From: Clostridium sp.
GTDB lineage: Bacteria; Bacillota; Clostridia; Clostridiales; Clostridiaceae
Direction: 5' to 3'
Length of the DNA: 64,000 nt
NCBI GenBank assembly: GCA_031292145.1
Contig: JARLHR010000210.1
Location: 1 to 64,000, forward strand
Shown here in pieces: positions 28,792 through 38,121 of this stretch. Positions within the stretch are counted from its first letter, which is position 1, and each line of letters begins with the position of its first letter. The notes beneath the pieces were generated by a model. It made no database searches, was not told the DNA's origin, and worked only from the letters and a program-made list of their open reading frames with translations. The position numbers and the translations under genes were made by a program.

Positions 28792-28878
28792 AAATACCCA
28801 CCGCTTTCTAAAATACTTCTAATGTCATTAGGTATCATATAAGCACTAAAATACAATTAGTAATTTAGTGCCTATTCT

Positions 28879-28938
28879 AAGGCATATTCAAAAAATGATA
28901 AAATCAACATTCTAGCCTATTTTCTTTCATATGCCTAA
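28879..28938. repeat. Short family B element (copy B5) after pfkA
   Basis: AAGGCATATTCAAAAAATGA and TATTTTCTTTCATATGCCTA are inverted ends with almost no interior. It ends 5 bases from the pfkA stop codon and probably forms its 3' hairpin. Confidence 0.7.
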
Positions 28939-28943
28939 ATTAA

Positions 28944-30041
28944 TTAATCAGCAAATGATATACCTATTTTCTTTGCTACATTTACCAATTCTCCATTTGG
29001 ATCTACTTTTTTATTATTTCCAATGACATTTTCTAAACTATCATAAGTAATTTCCTTACCTTTTAAACATACCATGCTTCCAAACTTTCCTTTATTAATA
29101 AGTTCAACAGCAGCAACTCCATATCTAGTTGATAATATTCTATCAAATGTACCTGTAGTTCCTCCTCTTTGAATATGACCAAGAACTGTACATCTAACTT
29201 CTCTTTCTTTTACTATCTTTTCTAAGTCTTGAGCTAATTTATTACCAATGCCTCCAAGTCTAATTGGATCCGGACTATCAGCTACTATTTTAGCTACCGT
29301 TACTTCTCCATCTTTAGGTTTTGCACCTTCTGCCACTACTATTATGGTAAATAGCTTTCCATGTTTTTTTCTATCTTCAATTTTTTCTACAATTTTATTT
29401 ATATCATATGGAATTTCAGGTAATAAAATAACATCAGCTGAACCTGCTATTCCTGATTCTAATGCTATAAATCCAGCATTTCTTCCCATAACTTCTAAAA
29501 TCATTATTCTATGATGTGATTCTGCAGTTGTGTGTAATCTATCTAATGCTTCTGTTGCAATAGATATTGATGTATTAAATCCAAATGTTATGTCGGTTGA
29601 ACCTAAATCATTATCTATAGTTTTTGGAACTCCAATAACTTTTATTCCTTTTCTCGAAAAATCTCTAGCAGATGTTAGTGTACCATCTCCACCAATAACT
29701 ATTAAAACGTCTACACCTTCCTTGCGCAAATTTTCAACGGCTACATCTGATACATCCTTTTTAACAACTTTACCATCCTCTTCTACTGCATAATCAAATA
29801 AGTTATCCTTATTTGAACTATATAGTATTGTTCCACCTCGTGATATTAGACCTGATACAGTTGACATATCTAACGGAATAAAATCATTGTTATATAATCC
29901 TCTATACCCGAATTTATATCCAATAACTTCACATCCATAATTTAATATTGCTGACTTTGTTACAGCACTTATTACTGCATTTAATCCTGGGCAGTCTCCT
30001 CCTCCAGTTAATAACGCTATTTTTTTTATTTCTTTGGACAT
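28944..30041 (-). CDS. pfkA: 6-phosphofructokinase, predicted ATP-dependent
   Basis: The enzyme phosphorylates fructose 6-phosphate in glycolysis. GGGDCPGLNA at the N-terminus binds the nucleotide, and PKTIDND (139-145) holds the catalytic aspartates. GGDGT (117-121) has glycine where pyrophosphate-dependent enzymes have aspartate (E. coli position 104), which predicts ATP use. The lysine in PKT is the residue usual in the pyrophosphate and mixed clades. At 365 residues it is longer than the 320-residue E. coli type. Hence a second, divergent PFK beside a standard one is likely in this organism. Confidence 0.92.
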   Translation of the reverse strand: MSKEIKKIALLTGGGDCPGLNAVISAVTKSAILNYGCEVIGYKFGYRGLYNNDFIPLDMSTVSGLISRGGTILYSSNKDNLFDYAVEEDGKVVKKDVSDVAVENLRKEGVDVLIVIGGDGTLTSARDFSRKGIKVIGVPKTIDNDLGSTDITFGFNTSISIATEALDRLHTTAESHHRIMILEVMGRNAGFIALESGIAGSADVILLPEIPYDINKIVEKIEDRKKHGKLFTIIVVAEGAKPKDGEVTVAKIVADSPDPIRLGGIGNKLAQDLEKIVKEREVRCTVLGHIQRGGTTGTFDRILSTRYGVAAVELINKGKFGSMVCLKGKEITYDSLENVIGNNKKVDPNGELVNVAKKIGISFAD

Positions 30042-30123
30042 CTTCTAATCCCCCTATACCATAATCTTCACTTGAAACTATTGTTAAAAGTAAATTATCA
30101 TTATTTTCTGACTATTTAATTAA

Positions 30124-30152
30124 ATCATATCACAAACTTCTATTTATGAAAA
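30124..30152 (-). promoter_or_regulatory. Possible pfkA promoter
   Basis: On the minus strand TTTTCA (30152-30147) and TATGAT (30129-30124) are 17 bases apart, about 85 bases before the start codon. The -35 match is weak. Confidence 0.4.
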
Positions 30153-30203
30153 GTATTAATTTACAATATATTCTTTCTTTGAAATAAGAATTCAAAATAG
30201 TAC

Positions 30204-30540
30204 TTATAGATATCCAAATTTTAACTTAGACTTATGTGATGACCTATCGAAACACCTTCTAATTATATATTTGACTTATGCTTTGCATAAATAAGAATAA
30301 TAGTGCAATTTTAGTAAGTTGCTACACTAGAAAAAAGTAACATATTGTGTGGAGTGTTTCATTGGAATCTTTATGGTAATGATTCTTAACTAGAAATTGT
30401 CCCCTAAAGCTTGTTCAACGCTTGTCATTGAAGCAAGCTTTTGGGTGACAACTTCTAGTCATAGAATCATCCATCAAAATTCCAGAGAAACGGTCACACA
30501 ATATGTTACTTATTTCGGTGAATCAACACATAAGTCCAAA
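30204..30540 (+). repeat. Family A palindrome, composite copy (A8)
   Basis: The left outer end (ATAGATATCCAAATTTTAAC, then TTAGACTTATG and CTATCGAAA) is separated from the core palindrome (30322-30518) by about 70 unrelated bases. The core palindrome is bounded by CTACACTAGAAAAAAGTAAC and GTTACTTATTTCGGTG. The apex is GC-TTGT, TCAACGCTTGTCATTGA, AGCAA-GC. The right end is ACACATAAGTCCAAAT. It shares arms with A2 and A3. Confidence 0.8.
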
Positions 30541-30585
30541 TAATAGACCAGCATACTAGCCTATTATTTTCCTTAATGTGCCTTA
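30541..30585. repeat. Family B short copy or end (B6) after uppP
   Basis: AATAATAGACCAGCATACTA and TAGCCTATTATTTTCCTTAA plus TGTGCCTTA form a short inverted pair. The terminal CCTTA lies one base before the uppP stop codon. Confidence 0.6.
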
Positions 30586-30586
30586 T

Positions 30587-31441
30587 TTACATTGATATAA
30601 AATTAAAGAATATAAGTATCGCAAATACTATACCTGCGCCTATTCTATATACTGCAAATACTCTCATAGGTCTCTTCTTCAAATAATCTATAAATTTTCT
30701 CATTACAATTAATGCAACTATAAATGCAACTATAAATCCAATTATTAATGCAATTGCATTAGTCATATTCATTTCTGAATAATCAAATTTTATTAAGTCT
30801 AATGCAGATGAACCTACCATCGCTGGAATAGCTAAGAAAAATGAAAATTCTGCTGCAACAGCAGTTGAAAGTCCAGCAACCCAGCCTCCCATAATTGTAG
30901 ATGCACTTCTTGACATTCCCGGCCATAAAGCAAGGCATTGAAAACAACCTATTTTTAATGAATCTATTGGTGTAATTTTATCTATATCTCTTATAGCATA
31001 TTTATTTTTTCTAAATTTATTTTCAATTATTATTAAAAGAATACCTCCAACAAAAAACGCAATAACAACTGGTTTAGGACCAAATAATAATGTTTTGATT
31101 TTCTTTTGGAGAATAAAACCAAAAATCATAGCTGGGATTGATCCAACTATAACATTAATTCCAAATCTAAAACCAACTTCTCCTTCTCTCCCTTTTGATG
31201 CTATATATGAAAAGAAGTCAACTACGCTGTCTCTTATCTTTGCCCAATATAAAACTACAACTGCAAGTATTGCACCTAATTGTATTACTACTTCAAACAT
31301 ATCAGGAAAGTCACCCTTGAAATTAATAATACTTCCTGTAAGTATTAAATGCCCTGTTGAAGATACTGGAATGAATTCAGTAAGCCCTTCAACTATACCC
31401 ATAATAATCGCTTTAATTATAACTAAAATATCTATTCCCAC
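30587..31441 (-). CDS. uppP: Undecaprenyl-diphosphate phosphatase
   Basis: This membrane enzyme recycles the C55 lipid carrier for wall and surface polymers and gives bacitracin resistance. The 284-residue protein has 7-8 hydrophobic segments. E18 and E22 are in the EGLTE motif, followed by VSSTGH (26-31), and PGMSRSAST lies near residue 173; all are family signatures. The start codon is GTG with GAGAGTGA upstream. It probably supports the polysaccharide genes at 41-51 kb, but is not linked to them. Confidence 0.95.
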   Translation of the reverse strand: MGIDILVIIKAIIMGIVEGLTEFIPVSSTGHLILTGSIINFKGDFPDMFEVVIQLGAILAVVVLYWAKIRDSVVDFFSYIASKGREGEVGFRFGINVIVGSIPAMIFGFILQKKIKTLLFGPKPVVIAFFVGGILLIIIENKFRKNKYAIRDIDKITPIDSLKIGCFQCLALWPGMSRSASTIMGGWVAGLSTAVAAEFSFFLAIPAMVGSSALDLIKFDYSEMNMTNAIALIIGFIVAFIVALIVMRKFIDYLKKRPMRVFAVYRIGAGIVFAILIFFNFISM

Positions 31442-31608
31442 TTAAGTATCACTCTCTTTCTATTGATGTAAACTATTTATTTTAATAATCACGGAGTAAT
31501 ATATATATCACAATTATTAGTTATACTTATGCATAATTGTCAATTAAATTTCCATATTTAAGTATAATTCTTATTGGGGATATCTATAATTTCTCCTAAT
31601 TGAATTTT

Positions 31609-32586
31609 TTATTTTTCTATTATGCTTAATATTTCTTTTTCTTCATTATTTAAATTTGGTACATAACTCTTTAATAAAGTAAAGTCTCCTATCAATTTAT
31701 ATTCTCCAAGAGATGCCGGAATGAAAATGCTATCTCCCATAAGGATTTTTTCTTCTCCACCATTGTACCTTATTGAACCATTGCCTTCAACACATGTAAA
31801 TAAATAAAATCTATCTTCATCACTCTTTTCTTTAGCTAATGAATTAACTTTATATTTTTGTATTGTAAAATATTCACCCAAGCAAAGATATGTCTTATCA
31901 TAGCCATCCTTTGGTACTAAAATACCTTTTGAATTTTCTCCATTAAGAGAAAAATCTATAACATCCAAAGCCTTTTCAACATGTATTTCCCTGCCCCTAT
32001 TGTAATCATAAACCCTATAGGTAGTATCACTACTTTGTTGAATTTCTGCTATTAAAACACCTTCACATATTGCATGGACCAATCCACTTTGAACGTAGAA
32101 AAAATCACCTTTCTTAACAGGAATTTTATTTAAATATTTATCTAAATCCCCTTCTTCAATTGCTTTTTTAAATATATCTTTATTGCAATCCTTTGTTCCT
32201 ACTATTAATGAAGCATTTTCTTCTGCATCTACTACATACCACGCTTCAGTTTTTCCAGAATCTTTTTCTACTGTATTAGCATATTCATCATTTGGATGGA
32301 CCTGAACAGAAAGCTTATCCTCTGCAGTTATTAGCTTAATTAAAAGCGGAAATTCTTTATCATCTATTTCTTTACCTAAAAGTTTATCTCCATAAAGCTT
32401 TATTATTTCATCAAAAGTTTTTCCTTTTAATTCTCCATTTTTTACTTCACCAGTACCATTTTTATGACAAGCAATATCCCAACTTTCACCTATTACCCCT
32501 TCTGGAACATTATTTCTAAATTTGCGAAGATGATTTCCTCCCCATATTCTTTCATAATATAAGTTTTGAAATTTAATTGGATACAT
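31609..32586 (-). CDS. manA: Mannose-6-phosphate isomerase, type I
   Basis: ManA interconverts mannose 6-phosphate and fructose 6-phosphate. The 325-residue length fits the short Bacillus-type enzyme. QVHPND, KTEAWYV and the GLVHAI and YRVYDYNR motifs contain the zinc ligands and active-site residues. TAGGAGG precedes the ATG. It could supply GDP-mannose precursors for surface glycans or serve mannan use. Confidence 0.95.
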   Translation of the reverse strand: MYPIKFQNLYYERIWGGNHLRKFRNNVPEGVIGESWDIACHKNGTGEVKNGELKGKTFDEIIKLYGDKLLGKEIDDKEFPLLIKLITAEDKLSVQVHPNDEYANTVEKDSGKTEAWYVVDAEENASLIVGTKDCNKDIFKKAIEEGDLDKYLNKIPVKKGDFFYVQSGLVHAICEGVLIAEIQQSSDTTYRVYDYNRGREIHVEKALDVIDFSLNGENSKGILVPKDGYDKTYLCLGEYFTIQKYKVNSLAKEKSDEDRFYLFTCVEGNGSIRYNGGEEKILMGDSIFIPASLGEYKLIGDFTLLKSYVPNLNNEEKEILSIIEK

Positions 32587-32680
32587 AACCCTTCCTCCTG
32601 TTACTAATATTATAATTTTTATGTTAAATTATCATAATTATCATCTATTCGAGTAATTTAATTAGGTATATACCTTGAAT

Positions 32681-32738
32681 ACATGAAAGAAAATTGTAGA
32701 CAGGTATACTGGTCTATTATTTTTTTACATATTCCTTA
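32681..32738. repeat. Degenerate family B copy (B13) ending at a stop codon
   Basis: ACATGAAAGAAAATTGTAGAC and GGTCTATTATTTTTTTACAT are imperfect inverted ends, followed by ATTCCTTA. The TTA is the stop codon of the TPR gene on the minus strand. Confidence 0.5.
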
Positions 32739-34631
32739 ATAAAATAATTTAAGATCTGGAACCTTTAAGGCTTCTCCATTTTTTTTATTATAAGCGTCAG
32801 ATAAATTTTTTACCCTATTATAGTTTTCAGTTATTGCTTCCTTATCCTCTGGACTTGTATTTTCATTTATCCCATCATAAGCTGCTTTTAAATTAGTCAT
32901 ACCTTTAGTTATATCACCTTCAATAGAAATATAATAGCATCCAGCATTATTTAATGTTTTAATATCATTTTTATCAATGCTATATGCATTTCTTATTTCT
33001 TTAATTGCTTCGTCATTTTTTTCTTTATTAATATATACTGTTCCAAGCGCTCTATGGTATTTAGGATTCTTATCATTTATTGAAATACTCTCCTTAAATA
33101 AGTCTATAGCCTCATCTATTCTTTGATTATTTATTTTTATTAATGCCATATTATAATATACTTCCGCGTCCTTCGGATTCATTTTAGAAGCTAAATCATA
33201 ATAATAAAGCGCTTTAGTACTATTCTTCAATGTATTTCCATAATACTCTGCAATTTGAAGTATCATTTCATAATTAAAAGAGTCATTAAATAAAGCTTTT
33301 CTAAAGTATGCCTCTGTTTCTTCATTTTTATTTTGTTTTTCCATTATCTCAGGTATTAAAAATGTATAATTGCCAGAATAACCTCTGTCTATTATTATAC
33401 TTTTTTCACAGCTTTTTAATGCTCCATCATAATCTTCATTATTATAAGCTAGCAAAGCTGCTGCATGATATCCACTAATTGATTTTTCATCATTCTTACT
33501 TATTTCTTCTAGAACTTCATTTAATTTAGTTGTATTCTCTAAACTATCGTACATATTAGCTTTAATAAGATTTAAGTTTATATCCCCAACATCTTTATTT
33601 TTTAATTCATCAATTAATTTATCAGCATTTTCTGCTGAATCCTTACTCATTGAATAAATTTTAGCTATCCACATTTTATATGCAAGTTCATTAGGATCTT
33701 TCTTTTGTAGTTTTAAAATTTTGTCTAGCGCATCAGCTTTATTATAAGCTGCACTTTGCTCTATAACATCAAATACTCTTATATCATTTTTATCTTTAAT
33801 CCATGCATCTTTTAATACAGAAAAACATTCATCCATATTATCCGTAAGCATATTCATTTTAGCTAAAGTAATCAAATCATCTTCTGATGAATCGCCATTC
33901 TGGTAACTCGTCATTATTTCCTTAGCCTTATCTTTATTTCCATTTACCAAATAAACCGTAAACATAGTTTTTAATAATGCTTTATCACTTGTATAATCTT
34001 GTAAAAACATTTCTCCATATTCTAATGACTTCTTATATTCTCCGTTCAATAGCGAAGTAAATATTATGTAATTTGCTAATTCTTTATCTTTCTCTTGAAG
34101 GTTGTCTATCTTTTCTTTTTTAGTATCTACAAGCTTATTTCTTGTTTCATAAGCTTTTCGAATAATTTCATTGGATTTTACAAAGTTCCCTTCAACAGAA
34201 TAAATTTCTGCAATTTTCATATTCCATATTGGCCATTCATCTTTTTCTTGCATTTTGGTGTATTCTGCAATTGCTGCATCATATTTCCCATTATAAAAAT
34301 CTGTTTCCGCAACATTAGTTGCAATAGATTCCTTGGCCATTGTCGTTGTAGTCATAGTTGATTTAACCATTGCAGTAATTTCTAAAGATACACTTATGCA
34401 CAAAATTATAGTAACAGCAGGAACAAAATATTTATTTTTTTTCAAAACCTCTACATAATTAGTAATAAATTTATTGTCTTTTAATTTATTTATACAATCT
34501 GCAATATGCTTATTTTCCTTAAATTTTCTTATAAAATTTATAATGTGCTCATTTTCTTTTAATTTGTTTATAAAATTTGTAATTAAACTTTTCACTAACA
34601 AACCACACCTTGCTCTTTTATTCAAATTCAT
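32736..34631 (-). CDS. TPR membrane protein with four 13-residue juxtamembrane repeats
   Basis: Residues 20-71 are four consecutive 13-residue repeats (FINKLKENEHIIN, FIRKFKENKHIAD, CINKLKDNKFITN, YVEVLKKNKYFVP). One membrane helix follows at about 72-88. The remaining 540 residues are helical TPR units, outside the membrane if the basic N-terminus stays in the cytoplasm. Function is not known; TPR domains bind proteins. The listed ATG has no good ribosome site and lies two bases from element B7; a GTG at 34595 with AAGGTG upstream is an alternative start that keeps the repeats. Confidence 0.75.
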   Translation of the reverse strand: MNLNKRARCGLLVKSLITNFINKLKENEHIINFIRKFKENKHIADCINKLKDNKFITNYVEVLKKNKYFVPAVTIILCISVSLEITAMVKSTMTTTTMAKESIATNVAETDFYNGKYDAAIAEYTKMQEKDEWPIWNMKIAEIYSVEGNFVKSNEIIRKAYETRNKLVDTKKEKIDNLQEKDKELANYIIFTSLLNGEYKKSLEYGEMFLQDYTSDKALLKTMFTVYLVNGNKDKAKEIMTSYQNGDSSEDDLITLAKMNMLTDNMDECFSVLKDAWIKDKNDIRVFDVIEQSAAYNKADALDKILKLQKKDPNELAYKMWIAKIYSMSKDSAENADKLIDELKNKDVGDINLNLIKANMYDSLENTTKLNEVLEEISKNDEKSISGYHAAALLAYNNEDYDGALKSCEKSIIIDRGYSGNYTFLIPEIMEKQNKNEETEAYFRKALFNDSFNYEMILQIAEYYGNTLKNSTKALYYYDLASKMNPKDAEVYYNMALIKINNQRIDEAIDLFKESISINDKNPKYHRALGTVYINKEKNDEAIKEIRNAYSIDKNDIKTLNNAGCYYISIEGDITKGMTNLKAAYDGINENTSPEDKEAITENYNRVKNLSDAYNKKNGEALKVPDLKLFY

Positions 34632-34633
34632 AC

Positions 34634-34687
34634 TAAGGCATATTCAAAAAATAATAAGTCAGCATGCTAGTTTATTTCATATGCCTA
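34634..34687. repeat. Short family B element (copy B7)
   Basis: TAAGGCATATTCAAAAAATA and the right end TTTATTTCATATGCCTA are inverted, with AGCATGCT in the middle. It lies between the TPR gene start and copy A9. Confidence 0.75.
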
Positions 34688-34763
34688 AATGGGACGCTGC
34701 CTCCACTTTCGCATGCTCAAATTATTTACTTAGGCAAGCGAAAATGGAACAACCTCCCATTAA
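34688..34763 (-). repeat. Family A minimal core (copy A9) downstream of ychF
   Basis: Only the core palindrome is present: on the minus strand AATGGGAGGTTGTTCC, a TTTTCGC stem, TTGC, apical CTAAGTAAATAATTTGAG, CATGCG, and GGAGGCAGCGTCCCATT. It shows that the core can exist without the long arms. It lies 19 bases after the ychF stop codon. Confidence 0.75.
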
Positions 34764-34781
34764 CTTTTTTCATTTTGTATA

Positions 34782-35879
34782 TTAGACATTAAATCTAAAA
34801 TTAACTACGTCTCCATCTTGCATTATATAATCTTTTCCTTCAAGTCTGAACTTACCTTTTTCTTTAGCTGCTGCTTCCGAACCACATTCAACTAAATCAT
34901 TATATCCCACTACTTCTGCTCTAATAAATCCTCTTTCAATATCAGAGTGAATTTTACCAGCAGCTGCTGGTGCCTTAGTTCCTCTTTTTATTGTCCAAGC
35001 TCTAACTTCTTGAACTCCAGCTGTCAAATAGCTCATAAGTCCAAGTAATTTATAACTAGTTTCAACTAATTTGTCTAGACCTGATTCATCTAATCCATAT
35101 TCTGAGAGCATTTCAGCTTTTTCATCATCTTCAAGTCCTGATAATTCTTCTTCAATCTTAGCGCTTATAACCATAACTTCTGAATTTTCTTCTGCTGCAT
35201 ACTCTTTAACTTTTTTAACATAATCATTATCAAAGTTACCTTCCATAACATCATCTTCTGAGATATTACAAGCATATAAAACTGGCTTTGAAGTAATCAA
35301 GAATAAACTTTTTATAAAAACATCTTCGTCCTCTGTAACTTCTAAAGTTCTAACTGGCTTATTTGCTTCTAATTGTTCCTTAATTCTTTCCATGATTCCA
35401 TACTCAAACTTAGCAGTTTTATCTCCAGATCTTACAAGTTTGATTGACTTTTCCATTCTTCTTTCTAAAACTTCTAAATCTGAAAATATTAATTCTAAAT
35501 TTATAGTTTCTATATCTCTTATAGGATCAACAGAACCTTCAACGTGAACAACATTACCATCATCAAAACATCTTACAACATGAACTATTGCTGCAACTTC
35601 TCTAATATGTGATAAGAATTTATTTCCTAATCCTTCACCCTTTGAAGCTCCTTTAACTAATCCTGCTATATCATAAAACTCTATTGCTGTATAAACTTTT
35701 TTCTTTGTATTATACATTTTTTCTAAAACATCTAATCTTTTATCCGGAACACTAACAACACCAACATTCGGTTCAATTGTGCAGAATGGATAATTAGCTG
35801 ATTCAGCTCCAGCTTTTGTTATTGCATTAAACAGCGTACTTTTCCCTACATTGGGTAAACCCACCATACCTAATTTCAT
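34782..35879 (-). CDS. ychF: Ribosome-binding ATPase YchF (Obg-like)
   Basis: YchF is a universal TRAFAC-class P-loop protein that prefers ATP and binds ribosomes. The 365-residue protein has the P-loop GLPNVGKSTLFNA, a DIAGLVKGASKGEG switch region, and the C-terminal TGS-like domain ending in GDVVNFRFNV. The length is normal. Confidence 0.97.
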   Translation of the reverse strand: MKLGMVGLPNVGKSTLFNAITKAGAESANYPFCTIEPNVGVVSVPDKRLDVLEKMYNTKKKVYTAIEFYDIAGLVKGASKGEGLGNKFLSHIREVAAIVHVVRCFDDGNVVHVEGSVDPIRDIETINLELIFSDLEVLERRMEKSIKLVRSGDKTAKFEYGIMERIKEQLEANKPVRTLEVTEDEDVFIKSLFLITSKPVLYACNISEDDVMEGNFDNDYVKKVKEYAAEENSEVMVISAKIEEELSGLEDDEKAEMLSEYGLDESGLDKLVETSYKLLGLMSYLTAGVQEVRAWTIKRGTKAPAAAGKIHSDIERGFIRAEVVGYNDLVECGSEAAAKEKGKFRLEGKDYIMQDGDVVNFRFNV

Positions 35880-35972
35880 CTATGTACATTCCTTTCTAAC
35901 TTTCATCTATTAATTCACCTTTAAAAATTATACTATAGAACCCTTTTTATTTCAACTTTATATTCGCATATA

Positions 35973-36001
35973 AAAAAAGAACAGATTTTCTCTGTTCTTT
36001 T
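35973..36001 (-). terminator. Terminator of the chemoreceptor gene
   Basis: AAAGAACAGA-TTTTC-TCTGTTCTTT forms a strong stem and the minus-strand side ends in seven U residues. It lies 10 bases after the stop codon. Confidence 0.85.
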
Positions 36002-36010
36002 GTATTTTAT

Positions 36011-37738
36011 TTACAATTTAAATTTAGAAATTTCAGTCATAAGATTTTCTGCTATTTTAGCAAGACTTCCTGATGCATTTGCTATCTCATGCATTGCTGC
36101 TGTCTGCTCTTCAATACTTGAATTAATTGCTTGAGATTGATCTGAAACACCCCTACTTATTTCATCAACTTTATCCATAGATGAAACTACTTGTTGGCTT
36201 CCTTCTGCAATACTTTCTGACGCCGTTGCCACGTCTCGTATTTGATTTGCGATTTCCTGAACTAATTTTGAAATATCTTCAAATGCCTGTCCCGCCTTAT
36301 CTACTACTTCTCTACCAATTTTTACTTGTGTTGTTCCTTCACACATTGTCGAAACAGCATTATCTGTATCCCTTTGAATTTGACCTATTAGTCCTGATAT
36401 TTTATCTGTTGATTCTTTTGAACTTTCTGCCAGCTTCCTTACTTCATCTGCAACGACTGCAAATCCTTTACCTTGTTCCCCTGCTCTTGCTGCTTCTATT
36501 GCTGCATTTAATGCTAAAAGATTTGTTTGCTCTGCAATACCAGAGATGACTTCAACTATTTGACCTATTTCATTAGATCTATCTCCTAATATTTTAATTA
36601 CGCTATCTAACTTATTTACAGTCTTTTCTATATTATTCATTTGATCTTTTGTTGTAATTATTGCTTTCCCGCCTGCATTTGTTGCTTCAAGTGTTTTTCC
36701 TGCAACACAAGCTGTATCAGTCGTATTAGCAGCTACTTGTTGTGTACTTCCAGACATTTGTTGAATTACATCAGAAGTATTCGTTACTGTGTTAAGTTGA
36801 ATTTCTATACCATCAGCGATAGCATTTACTGATTTTGCACTTTCTTCTATACCTCTTGAAGATTCTTCTGCATTGGCATTAAGTTCCTCTGAAGATGCTG
36901 CTATCTGCTCTGATGCTTCAGACACCTTCATTAATAATTCCCATAGTCTTTGACGCATATTAATTATTGATTTCACTAAATGTCCTATTTCATCATTATA
37001 TATTTTTGCATCTCCCTCTTTTTCAAGTGTCTCTATACTCAAATCGCCATCAGCAATTTTTTCAATATATTTTTCAAATGTTTTTATAGGTTTAGCAATT
37101 AAATTTGTAATAAAAATAGATACAATTAAAACTACTATTAGTGCTAATAATACTGCAACTACAATAATAGAAATTGATTTAATATAATTTGTTTGATTTT
37201 CTTCATTTAATTGGGCTGCTGATTTTACATTATAATCAGTTAAATCAGAAATATTTTTTCCAATCTTTTGATTAAGTGAACTTAAAGTTGTATTATATAA
37301 CGCATACGCTTCTTCATTTTTATTTGATAAAGCTAAATTCATTACATCGCTTTTTACTTTTTCTGCTTCATCACTATTGTCTTTAAACTCTTTAAGTGTT
37401 TCAGTTTCAATATCATCAAGCGGCATATTTGCATACTGATTTATATATTTATTTAATTCATCCTTTTTACTGCTAATAGACTGTTTTAATTCATTATTGC
37501 GATTATTATCTGTTGTAACCATTAACTCAAATAAATCAGTATTTGATGAATTATAAACATTTTTTGCCTCTTCAAGATCTTCAACTGCTATTAATTTACC
37601 ATTTAAGGTTTTCATTTTGTCATTGGATATTTTGAGATAATATCCTCCCATCATCCCAACAATAAGTAAAAAAATTAATGCAATTCCTGCCATAAAAAAT
37701 AATTTACTTTTAACTTTTGCGTCTTTTAATAAATTCAT
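36011..37738 (-). CDS. Methyl-accepting chemotaxis protein with 4-helix external domain
   Basis: The protein has 575 residues from ATG 37738, which has AGGAGG upstream. Two membrane helices (about 13-33 and 188-212) flank a helical sensor of about 150 residues resembling a four-helix-bundle ligand-binding domain. HAMP follows, then a signalling domain with the tip [20 protein letters not shown]. It has its own terminator and is unlinked to the che operon. The ligand is unknown. Confidence 0.92.
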   Translation of the reverse strand: MNLLKDAKVKSKLFFMAGIALIFLLIVGMMGGYYLKISNDKMKTLNGKLIAVEDLEEAKNVYNSSNTDLFELMVTTDNNRNNELKQSISSKKDELNKYINQYANMPLDDIETETLKEFKDNSDEAEKVKSDVMNLALSNKNEEAYALYNTTLSSLNQKIGKNISDLTDYNVKSAAQLNEENQTNYIKSISIIVVAVLLALIVVLIVSIFITNLIAKPIKTFEKYIEKIADGDLSIETLEKEGDAKIYNDEIGHLVKSIINMRQRLWELLMKVSEASEQIAASSEELNANAEESSRGIEESAKSVNAIADGIEIQLNTVTNTSDVIQQMSGSTQQVAANTTDTACVAGKTLEATNAGGKAIITTKDQMNNIEKTVNKLDSVIKILGDRSNEIGQIVEVISGIAEQTNLLALNAAIEAARAGEQGKGFAVVADEVRKLAESSKESTDKISGLIGQIQRDTDNAVSTMCEGTTQVKIGREVVDKAGQAFEDISKLVQEIANQIRDVATASESIAEGSQQVVSSMDKVDEISRGVSDQSQAINSSIEEQTAAMHEIANASGSLAKIAENLMTEISKFKL

Positions 37739-38121
37739 AATATCTCCTCCTGACAAAACTTTACTTGTATGCATATTTATTCACGCATAATCATTCGCCA
37801 TAAATTTTTTTCAACATTTATCAACGAAATACTATGTTTAAATACTCGTACAAAAAATTAAGAACTTTATATTTATTACATTTTCTTAATAATTATAAAA
37901 ATTCCTATTGCTATATTTTTGTTTTACCATTATCTAATCCAAGGTATGTAAATGCTTTTTTAATATTATGTGTCTCTTTTCCCTTATGATTAAAGCACAG
38001 ATATAATTTACCATGGTTATTCTTAAGCGAAATTCAAATACTATGAGTGATTAGGCATCAGAATTATATTTTACATATGAGACATTTAACTAAACTATTT
38101 GAAAGATTGAAGGTGAAATTA
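37739..38121. other. Intergenic region between divergent receptor and deacetylase genes
   Basis: The region is AT-rich with no palindromic element. It must hold both promoters, but no confident consensus was picked out. Confidence 0.4.
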
